Of a stretch of DNA of 64,000 bases, positions 49,806-57,748 are shown in pieces. The stretch's first letter is position 1, and each line of letters begins with the position of its first letter. Made by a program: the position numbers and the translations under genes. The notes beneath the pieces were generated by a model that worked only from the letters and a program-made list of their open reading frames with translations, was not told the origin of the DNA and did no database searches. Origin of the DNA: Panacibacter ginsenosidivorans (GTDB lineage Bacteria > Bacteroidota > Bacteroidia > Chitinophagales > Chitinophagaceae); the NCBI RefSeq assembly GCF_007971225.1, contig NZ_CP042435.1:5149501-5213500 (forward strand), read 5' to 3'.

Positions 49806-52781
49806 ATGAAGAAAGCAATTGTATTAACAGCAATTCTACAGTTATTTGTTCTTGTAAATTTTGCACAATTAAAAGTGCAATATCTGCTAACGGAAAATCT
49901 TACCAATCCCATTGGTCTTGATGTAACACAACCTCGTTTTAGCTGGCAACTGGTTGCCGGTGCAAGAAGAAATGTAATGCAATCGGCTTATGAGATCATG
50001 GTGTCTTCACCCAAAGGAAATGTTTGGAAGAGTGGCAAAGTAATGAGCGATTCTTCTGTGCATGTAATGTATAAAGGTGTGCCTCTGCAAAGCGGCACAA
50101 AATATACATGGGAAGTTCGTGTGTGGGATAACAGCGGAAGCAAGCCTTCAGCATGGAGTGAGCCCGCATTTTTTCAGACAGCATTATTAAATGTTGCTGA
50201 CTGGAAAGCAAAATGGATTGCACCAGGTTATGTAGAAGATTCTGTAATGCGGCCAAGTCCATATTTCAGGAAGGAATTTGCTACAAAGAAAAAAATAAGT
50301 GCTGCTGTTGCGTACATCACTGCTCATGGCATGTATGAAGCGCAGATAAATGGCGTTCGTGTCGGTGATGCATATTTAACGCCGGGCTGGACTTCTTATA
50401 AAAAGCGTTTGCAGTATCAAACCTATGATGTTTCGAATCTATTAAAGAACGGAAGCAATGCAATTGGCGTAACACTTGGCAGCGGCTGGTATCGTGGCAT
50501 TATTGGGTTTACGAATAGCATTAATGTTTATGGAAAAGATATTGCATTATTAATGCAGCTTGAAATAACCTATTCAGATGGCTCTAAAGAAATAATTGTT
50601 TCAGATGATTCGTGGAAATCATCAACCGGTGCTATCCGTTATGCAGAAATATATAACGGAGAAACTATTGATGCACGCATGGAAAAGAAAGGCTGGAGCA
50701 ATCCCGGTTATGACGATAAAGACTGGGATGATGTAAAAGTTATGGATTATTCAATGAATGTGTTGCTTGCAGAATATAATGAACCTGTAAAAATGCATGA
50801 AACATTCAAGCCTGTAAAAATATTTACCACACCAAGAGGAGAGAAGGTGATAGACTTCGGGCAGAACCTTGTTGGTTGGGTAGTGGTAAAAGTAAAAGGC
50901 AATGCAGGAGATAAGATAACACTTTCACATGCCGAAGTACTAGATAAAGAAGGTAATGTTTATCTCGATAATCTCCGTGAAGCAAAAGCACAGGACACTT
51001 ATATTTTAAAAGGTGGTGAAGAAGAAACATTTCATCCGCATTTTACCTGGCAGGGTTTTCGTTATTGCAAAGTAGAAGATTACCCCGGAGAAATTACTGC
51101 AGATAATTTTGAAGCGGTTACGTTGTATTCCGATATGACACCAACAGGCACCTTCACTTCTTCTAATGCACTTATTAATCAACTGCAACATAATATTCAA
51201 TGGGGCCAAAGAGGAAACTTTCTTGATGTGCCAACTGATTGTCCCCAAAGAGATGAAAGACTTGGCTGGACCGGTGATGCGCAGGCATTTTCAAGAACAG
51301 CCTCTTTTAATTTCCGTGTAAATAACTTCTTTACAAAATGGTTGAAAGACCTTGAAGCAGATCAGCAAAATGGTGTGGTGCCTTTTGTAATTCCAAATGT
51401 ATTAGGAGCAGCAATTAGCAGCGCAGGCTGGGCAGATGTTGCCACCATTGCTCCATGGAATATGTATTTGGCTTATGGCGATAAAAGAATTTTAGAAAAC
51501 CAATACAGCAGCATGAAAGCTTATGTGGAAAGCATTCGCAAGATCGCAAAGAATGATCTCTGGAATACGGGCTTTCATTTTGGCGATTGGTTATTCTATC
51601 GTCCCGAAGATGACAATGATGGCCGTGCTGCAGTTACCGATAAATATTTAATTGCGCAATGTTTCTATGCAAACTCAACTCAGTTGTTGATCAACGCTGC
51701 AAAAGTATTGGGCAACACCAAAGATGTTGATGAGTATACGAATCTTTTGCAGCATATAAAAGATGCATTCAATAAAGAATATGTTACAGAAAGTGGAAGA
51801 CTCGTTTCAAGTACGCAAACTGCTTATGTGCTTGCACTCAACTTTGATATGCTGCCTGAAAACCAACGCCGGCAGGCTGCGCAGCGTTTGGCTGATAATG
51901 TAAAAAGTTATGGTAATCACCTTACAACGGGTTTTCTTGGCACGCCATATCTCTGTCATGTGTTAACGCGTTTTGGGTTTACAGATGTTGCTTATAAATT
52001 GTTATTGCAGGATACTTATCCTTCATGGTTGTATCCTGTAAAGATGGGTGCCACAACGATCTGGGAAAGATGGGACGGCGAAAAACCTGACAGTACTTTT
52101 CAAACACCGGGTATGAATTCATTCAACCACTATGCGTATGGTGCTATCGGCGATTGGATGTATCGCAAGATGGTTGGTCTTGATACATACGAAGATGGTG
52201 TTGGTTATAAGCACATAAAAATTCAACCACATATCGGGGGAGATTTTACAAATGCATCGGCTTCTCTTAAAACTTATTATGGAACTGTTAGCAGCGGATG
52301 GAAAATTAATGCTGATAAAATTTTAATGGATGTTACTATTCCTGCAAACACAACTGCAACAATTTATTTACCTGCTTCAACTGCAGGTTCAGTAATGGAA
52401 AGTGGCAAGGCATTGAGTACAGATATCAGGGTAAATGGTGTTGAAGATGGTTATGTTGTAATAAATGTTGGTTCCGGTAAATATCATTTTGAAGTGCCAA
52501 AAATTACAACACTTGCAAGCAGTATAAACGTTGACGACTACATTGGAAAATATAAAACGGGTGGCGGCATGGTTGATATGATTGAGATCGTTGCAGAGAA
52601 TGGAAAGCTGATTGCAAAAGTAAGAACCAACAGCGGCGAACTTCAGCCGGTAAAAGATGCGAAAGATAAATTTACCAGTGCGGATGGTTCTACTGTTACA
52701 TTTACAAGAGATGCAACTAGCAAAGTTGTAAAAATAAAAATGGATGCACTGGGTATGACGTTCGAAGGTGTGAAGCAATAA
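49806..52781 (+). CDS. Alpha-L-rhamnosidase, GH78, with C-terminal DUF3471-like domain
   Basis: A 991-residue exported enzyme that removes terminal alpha-L-rhamnose. After the signal peptide (cleavage near NFAQL) come an N-terminal Ig-like domain (LTENLTNPIGLDVTQPRFSW), the rhamnosidase N domain (RKEFATKKKISAAVAYITAHG, YLTPGWTSYKKRLQYQTYDV), and the (alpha/alpha)6 barrel with the acidic signature DCPQRDERLGWTGDAQAF. Next is the C-terminal domain with PVKMGATTIWERWDG and MNSFNHYAYGAIGDWMY. The last 85 residues (DDYIGKYKTGG to MTFEGVKQ) form an extra domain like DUF3471, also found at the end of the 34329 protein. The substrate is likely a rhamnogalacturonan or flavonoid-type glycan. Confidence 0.95.
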   Translation: MKKAIVLTAILQLFVLVNFAQLKVQYLLTENLTNPIGLDVTQPRFSWQLVAGARRNVMQSAYEIMVSSPKGNVWKSGKVMSDSSVHVMYKGVPLQSGTKYTWEVRVWDNSGSKPSAWSEPAFFQTALLNVADWKAKWIAPGYVEDSVMRPSPYFRKEFATKKKISAAVAYITAHGMYEAQINGVRVGDAYLTPGWTSYKKRLQYQTYDVSNLLKNGSNAIGVTLGSGWYRGIIGFTNSINVYGKDIALLMQLEITYSDGSKEIIVSDDSWKSSTGAIRYAEIYNGETIDARMEKKGWSNPGYDDKDWDDVKVMDYSMNVLLAEYNEPVKMHETFKPVKIFTTPRGEKVIDFGQNLVGWVVVKVKGNAGDKITLSHAEVLDKEGNVYLDNLREAKAQDTYILKGGEEETFHPHFTWQGFRYCKVEDYPGEITADNFEAVTLYSDMTPTGTFTSSNALINQLQHNIQWGQRGNFLDVPTDCPQRDERLGWTGDAQAFSRTASFNFRVNNFFTKWLKDLEADQQNGVVPFVIPNVLGAAISSAGWADVATIAPWNMYLAYGDKRILENQYSSMKAYVESIRKIAKNDLWNTGFHFGDWLFYRPEDDNDGRAAVTDKYLIAQCFYANSTQLLINAAKVLGNTKDVDEYTNLLQHIKDAFNKEYVTESGRLVSSTQTAYVLALNFDMLPENQRRQAAQRLADNVKSYGNHLTTGFLGTPYLCHVLTRFGFTDVAYKLLLQDTYPSWLYPVKMGATTIWERWDGEKPDSTFQTPGMNSFNHYAYGAIGDWMYRKMVGLDTYEDGVGYKHIKIQPHIGGDFTNASASLKTYYGTVSSGWKINADKILMDVTIPANTTATIYLPASTAGSVMESGKALSTDIRVNGVEDGYVVINVGSGKYHFEVPKITTLASSINVDDYIGKYKTGGGMVDMIEIVAENGKLIAKVRTNSGELQPVKDAKDKFTSADGSTVTFTRDATSKVVKIKMDALGMTFEGVKQ

Positions 52782-52860
52782 TTTTATTTACCCAACTGCA
52801 TTACTGCTATTATGCTTACTTGCGTCGCACGCTTGTGCTGCAGAAATAAAGTTCAACACA
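52782..52860 (+). repeat. Dispersed repeat arm, left orientation (single)
   Basis: Tip TTTTATTTACCCAACTGCA starts right after the GH78 stop; core CTTGCGTCGCACGCTTGTGC at 52819-52838. It lies between the convergent GH78 and GH127 genes. Confidence 0.85.
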
Positions 52861-52884
52861 AGTGTTACTTCACAAACTTTCAGG

Positions 52885-54840
52885 TCAATTGATTTTTATG
52901 GCAGTTACTTTTGTGGGTAACCATACCTGCATGGCATTATTGCCGCGGTTTGCCCATGTGTAATAAGGAATTGCTTTAATGGTTGTTGTTTGAGTATTTA
53001 CGGAATTGCCATCAGCGGCGGCAACAATCACAGATGCCTTTGCTTCCAGTGCAACTATCTTTTCAGTCAATACATTAGAATTTACTATGATAAATGTAGA
53101 GCTTTGTGGCAGCAACAAATTCCATACACCTTCATTATTATCTTTCATTTCTACGCAGTAAACAAGTGGTCCACGTTGTAATGCGATCCTGTTTGCATCA
53201 GCGGTAACTTCTGACCTGGCAACAATCTTTCTTACCTGCATTGGCAACAGCATGGTAACAACATCGCCTTTTTTCCATTCCCGGTCAATTACAGCATAGC
53301 CAAGTTCTGTATTGTAAGTAGCAGGTTTCCCATTTACAAGAATTGTTACTGAATCATTGTAATGATCAGTGTATCCATACAGATCCCCGGGCACCGGCGT
53401 ATTTACCGCCCAACCTGGAATGCGTATATGTAATGCATATTGCATTTTCTTATCAGGTTGCGCAGTAATATTTATATTACCATCCCAGGGATAATTTGTT
53501 TCCATGCGTATGCCAACATTTCCCTTTTTTAATGCAATATTTGTGTTGCTGCCTACAAAAAGATTCACCCAGATATCTTTTTCATTATTCGCGTAAATAT
53601 AATTACCGAGAGAAGCGATCAATCGTGCAATATTAGCCGGACAACACGCTGTGCCAAACCACTCACGCCTGCTATTCTGCCCATTTGAAGCAAGTGGGTT
53701 ACCATAAAAGAAATGATCGCCACTAATAGAAATGCCATCAAGTGCACCATTGTATAAACTTCTTTCAAGCACATCCATGTATTTGCTTTCGCCTGTCAAT
53801 GCGTTCATGCGCTGGTTCCAGAAAACCATGCCTACGGATGCACAGGTTTCGCAATAAGCATATTCATTCGGAAGATCATAATCTTTACTAAAACCTTCAT
53901 TACCGCCCGATGAACCAATACCGCCGGTGATGTACATGTTCCGGCCTACAACATCATTCCATACATTTTTCATCGCATTCATATAGCTGGTGTCGCCGGT
54001 TTGTGCGGCTACATCGGCAGCACCGGTATAGAGATACATTGCCCTTACGGCGTGCCCTGTTATCTCTGTTTGCTGACTTACCGGCAACACATCCTGTGCA
54101 TAAGCAGTGTCTTTCCAGTCGGTCCATGTATAACCATGCGCATAGCCATGCCCACGTTCTTCAAGTAACCAATGCGATAGGTTTAAATATTTTTTATTAC
54201 CCGTTACACGATACAATTTCACAAGTGCCAGTTCGAGTTCTTCGTGACCGGTAACCCAATGCCTTTTACCGGGACCAAAAACAGAATCAAAATAATCAGC
54301 CCATTTAATACATATATCTAAAAATTTTCTTTTGCCGGTTGCATTGTAATAGGCAACTGCAGCTTCAATCATATGACCGGCATTATAATCTTCATGCATA
54401 CTCATGTCCGTCCATCGCAGGCTAAGATCATTCAAAGTAAAATAGGTATTCAGGTAGCCATCCGGTAATTGTGCCGCAGCAATTTTATCTATCCATTCAT
54501 CTGCTTTTGCTTCCAGCGCAGAATCATGATCATTGGCTATTGAATAAGACATTGCTTCCAGTGCCTTGAATACATCGCTGTCATCATAAAAAATCCCTTC
54601 ATGTTTCTCGCCTTTCTTTCTTGCCACTTTTTCAAAATTTCTAAGGCGTGGCGTAGCCACTTCCGTTTGGTAAATGCATGCATTAAGTGTAGTAGTTGCT
54701 ACGAGATCCATTTTAGGCTTCCAAAAATGATCTGTAATATTTACTCTTGAAAAAACAACAGGATCAAAATGCTGAATGCTTTGTGCGTTTGCTGCATCAA
54801 TACATATTATTGATGCAAGAATAGTGATGGCAGATCTCAT
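52885..54840 (-). CDS. Beta-L-arabinofuranosidase, GH127 (DUF1680), exported
   Basis: A 651-residue exported enzyme. The signal peptide begins at the ATG at 54840 (MRSAITILASIICIDAANAQ); an open frame up to 54951 adds 37 unlikely residues. The (alpha/alpha)6 barrel carries DSDVFKALEAMSYSI, GHMIEAAVAYYNATGKRKFL and EYAYCETCASVGMVFW. The metal/nucleophile residues known from Bifidobacterium HypBA1 (one Glu and three Cys, with Zn) are all matched: Glu331 and Cys333, then Cys399 and Cys400 in GTACCPANI. It should release beta-L-arabinofuranose. Its location between two rhamnosidase-type genes fits removal of arabinose side chains. Confidence 0.94.
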   Translation of the reverse strand: MRSAITILASIICIDAANAQSIQHFDPVVFSRVNITDHFWKPKMDLVATTTLNACIYQTEVATPRLRNFEKVARKKGEKHEGIFYDDSDVFKALEAMSYSIANDHDSALEAKADEWIDKIAAAQLPDGYLNTYFTLNDLSLRWTDMSMHEDYNAGHMIEAAVAYYNATGKRKFLDICIKWADYFDSVFGPGKRHWVTGHEELELALVKLYRVTGNKKYLNLSHWLLEERGHGYAHGYTWTDWKDTAYAQDVLPVSQQTEITGHAVRAMYLYTGAADVAAQTGDTSYMNAMKNVWNDVVGRNMYITGGIGSSGGNEGFSKDYDLPNEYAYCETCASVGMVFWNQRMNALTGESKYMDVLERSLYNGALDGISISGDHFFYGNPLASNGQNSRREWFGTACCPANIARLIASLGNYIYANNEKDIWVNLFVGSNTNIALKKGNVGIRMETNYPWDGNINITAQPDKKMQYALHIRIPGWAVNTPVPGDLYGYTDHYNDSVTILVNGKPATYNTELGYAVIDREWKKGDVVTMLLPMQVRKIVARSEVTADANRIALQRGPLVYCVEMKDNNEGVWNLLLPQSSTFIIVNSNVLTEKIVALEAKASVIVAAADGNSVNTQTTTIKAIPYYTWANRGNNAMQVWLPTKVTAIKIN

Positions 54841-54899
54841 TGAAAAGAATTTAAAGCGTACTTGTAAAAATAGTTGATGTGTGTTTAATTTATTCAAAT

Positions 54900-55124
54900 G
54901 TTTTTTTGAGCCAGGCAATTGAATAACAATTGGGCTGTTGTTGCGTCGCACACTTGTACGCAGGAAAATATTTCAGCAATAATAAGTTTACATGTTTCCA
55001 CTATTTGTATTTGAATTACTCGTAAACTTGTTATGCAATGTATTTGCCGAACAACGCTATAGTGTACAAGTGTGCGACGCAACAAAAGTCTGGTAGTTGC
55101 TGTAAAGTTGGGGTCATAAATATT
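54900..55124. repeat. Dispersed repeat, full palindrome with long loop
   Basis: Left tip TTTTTTTTGAGCCAGGC, left core GTTGCGTCGCACACTTGTAC at 54940-54959, right core GTACAAGTGTGCGACGCAAC at 55064-55083, right tip GTTGGGGTCATAAATATT. The 104-base loop contains a nested pair AAGTTTAC / GTAAACTT. Confidence 0.88.
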
Positions 55125-55144
55125 TCTTTTAAAATCTTCTTGCT

Positions 55145-57535
55145 ATGAATAAAAAAATAAAATGCTTTTTACTTGGCTTTGTTTTTTTTAGCAATCTGGT
55201 TGCACAACAAATAGATCCATCTATTTTGCATGAACAGTGGAAAGCCAGGTGGATCGCGGTCCCCGGCGAACCATCAAAAGAATATGGGGTGTATTTATTC
55301 AGAAAGAATATTGATGTTACCGGCAAACCATCTTCTTTTGTAGTGCATGTCTCCGGCGATAACAGGTATAAATTATTTGTAAATGGAAATCTTGTTTCGC
55401 TTGGTCCGGCACGCAGCGACCTGTATTACTGGAATTTTGAAACTGTTGATATTGCTGCATATTTGACTACCGGAAAAAATACATTGGCTGCAATTGTCTG
55501 GAATGATGGCGATGAAAGACCGGAAGGACAGATATCAAACCGTACTGGTTTTGTTATGCAGGGAGACACGCAAAATGAATCTGCAGTAAATACAAACGAT
55601 TCATGGAAATGTATGCGTGATGTGGCTTATAAGCCGTTAACAGGTGTTGGCTATTATACTTATTATGTTGCAGGTCCGGGTGAGTTGGTTGATATGAAAC
55701 AATCCGTGCAGGGCTGGATGAAAAATGATTTTGATGATAGTCAATGGTTGAAAGCATCGCAGAACTGGTCCGGAGCTTCACCAAAAGGCATTGGTGATAT
55801 TAATGGTTGGATGATGGTGCCATCTCCATTGCCGCAAATGGAAAGAACAACACAACGGTTGAAAGCGTTAAGAAAAGCAACAGGAATAAATGCACCGGGA
55901 GGTTTTCCTGCGACAAAAACTTCTTTCACTATTCCTGCAAATACAAATGCAATATTGTTGCTGGATCAATCTTATTTAACCAATGCATATGTAACATTGC
56001 AATTCTCAAAAGGCAAAGATGCAGCAATAACATTGAAATATGCAGAAGCTTTGTTTGAGAAAGATCCTACAGGCAGAGGCATGCAACCTAAAGGAAACCG
56101 TGATGTGGTAGAAGGAAAATATTTTGTTGGCAGAAGAGACAGCATTATTTCAAGTGGAGAAGATAAACAAGACTTTACTACTTTATCGTACAGAACATTT
56201 CGTTACATACAATTAACTGTTCAAACAAAAGATGAACCGTTAACCTTGGATGATCTTTATGGAACATTCACGGGGTATCCATTTAAACTGAATGCAAAAT
56301 TTTCTGCAGATGATAATGATACACTAAATAAAATTTTGGAAATAGGCTGGCGCACTGCAAGATCATGTGCTATGGAAACATACATGGATTGCCCTTATTA
56401 TGAACAGTTGCAATATATTGGCGACAGCCGCATACAGGCGCTTGTAACATTGTACAACAGTGGTGATGATCGTTTGGTGCGCAATGCCATCAATCAAATG
56501 GATCATTCACGCATTGCAGAAGGAATAACGTTGAGCCGACATCCATCTTTTTCTCCGCAACAGATCCCAACATTTTCTTTGTGGTATATTGGCATGTTGC
56601 ATGATTACTGGATGTATCGTGGCGACAGCAATTTTATAAAGGACAAATTGCAGGGTGTAAGAAATGTGTTGTGGTTTTACAGCAAATATCAGCAGACAGA
56701 TGGAGCATTAAAAGGCGTGCCTTACTGGATGTTCACCGATTGGGTTGATGACCGCAAAGGCTGGAGCGGTGGCACGGCACCTTATAGTAAAGACGGAAGC
56801 TCTGCTGTGCTTGATCTTCAATTGCTGTGGGCATTACAGGTTGCCGCAGATATGGAGAAACATTTAGGTTCTGCAGAATATGCAGCCACTTATACAAATA
56901 AAGCAATGCAATTACAGAAAACGATTCGTGCAAAATATTGGGATGCATCCAAAGGTTTTTTTGCAGATACAGATGATAAAGATATTTACTCACAACATGC
57001 AAATGCGTTGGCAATTCTTACCAACACGATTGAAGGCAGCGACGCAACTGCATTGGCAAAGAAAATACAGACAGATAATTTGTTGGCACCAGCATCTATT
57101 TATTTCAAATATTATTTGCACATGGCTTATACCAAAGCGGGCCTTGGAAATGATTATTTGAAATGGCTTGATATATGGCGGGACAATATTAAGATGGGCA
57201 TGACCACTTGGGCAGAGATTTCAAACATAAGTGAAACACGTTCTGATTGTCATGCATGGGGTGCAAGTCCAAATATAGAATTTTACAGAACTATTCTCGG
57301 TATTGATTCCGATGCACCAGGTTTTAGTAAAATAAAAATTGAACCACATCTTGGCGATTTGAAAAATGCAGAAGGTTCTGTTCCGCATCCAAACGGAACA
57401 ATTGTTACCAGTTATAAAATGGATGGAGGTAAATGGAATATTGAAATTACTTTACCTGCAAATACTTCCGGAAGATTTGTATGGAAAGGAAAACCATATC
57501 CATTGAAAGTTGGCAGTAATAAATTTTTGTTGTAA
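55145..57535 (+). CDS. GH78-like alpha-L-rhamnosidase, exported
   Basis: A 796-residue exported protein of the rhamnosidase superfamily. Signal peptide (cleavage near NLVAQ), then a galactose-binding-like N domain (LFRKNIDVTGKPSSFVVHVS, RYKLFVNGNLVSLGPARSD), a beta domain, and the (alpha/alpha)6 barrel with METYMDCPYYEQLQYIGDSR (the family has an Asp/Glu pair here), FTDWVDDRKGWSG and WAEISNISETRSDCHAWGAS near the end. Compared with the GH78 at 49806 it is shorter, lacks the extra C-terminal domain and has DCPYYEQ instead of DCPQRDER, so its specificity may differ. It is divergent from GH127 across a full palindromic repeat. Confidence 0.9.
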   Translation: MNKKIKCFLLGFVFFSNLVAQQIDPSILHEQWKARWIAVPGEPSKEYGVYLFRKNIDVTGKPSSFVVHVSGDNRYKLFVNGNLVSLGPARSDLYYWNFETVDIAAYLTTGKNTLAAIVWNDGDERPEGQISNRTGFVMQGDTQNESAVNTNDSWKCMRDVAYKPLTGVGYYTYYVAGPGELVDMKQSVQGWMKNDFDDSQWLKASQNWSGASPKGIGDINGWMMVPSPLPQMERTTQRLKALRKATGINAPGGFPATKTSFTIPANTNAILLLDQSYLTNAYVTLQFSKGKDAAITLKYAEALFEKDPTGRGMQPKGNRDVVEGKYFVGRRDSIISSGEDKQDFTTLSYRTFRYIQLTVQTKDEPLTLDDLYGTFTGYPFKLNAKFSADDNDTLNKILEIGWRTARSCAMETYMDCPYYEQLQYIGDSRIQALVTLYNSGDDRLVRNAINQMDHSRIAEGITLSRHPSFSPQQIPTFSLWYIGMLHDYWMYRGDSNFIKDKLQGVRNVLWFYSKYQQTDGALKGVPYWMFTDWVDDRKGWSGGTAPYSKDGSSAVLDLQLLWALQVAADMEKHLGSAEYAATYTNKAMQLQKTIRAKYWDASKGFFADTDDKDIYSQHANALAILTNTIEGSDATALAKKIQTDNLLAPASIYFKYYLHMAYTKAGLGNDYLKWLDIWRDNIKMGMTTWAEISNISETRSDCHAWGASPNIEFYRTILGIDSDAPGFSKIKIEPHLGDLKNAEGSVPHPNGTIVTSYKMDGGKWNIEITLPANTSGRFVWKGKPYPLKVGSNKFLL

Positions 57536-57539
57536 TATT

Positions 57540-57738
57540 TTTATTTGACGGGCTGAAGAGCTGCAATGTTGCTTCTGTTGTGTCACTCACTTGTACGTTC
57601 AATTCATTATTGAACAAAGTAAAAAGTCAAAATTCAAAAGCACGAAGACTTTTTTGAATTTTGACTTTTGAATTATTTTGCAGTACAAGTGTGCGACGCA
57701 ACAGATGATGCTATGAAAAACTTTTGCTGGTAAACAAA
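57540..57738. repeat. Dispersed repeat, full palindrome (left B + right A) with perfect nested hairpin
   Basis: Left core GTTGTGTCACTCACTTGTAC at 57577-57596 with B-type tip TTTTATTTGACGGGC; right core GTACAAGTGTGCGACGCAAC at 57683-57702. The loop holds a perfect 18-bp inverted repeat, AAAAGTCAAAATTCAAAA (57622-57639) with TTTTGAATTTTGACTTTT (57652-57669). Confidence 0.88.
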
Positions 57739-57748
57739 CAATTTGTCT

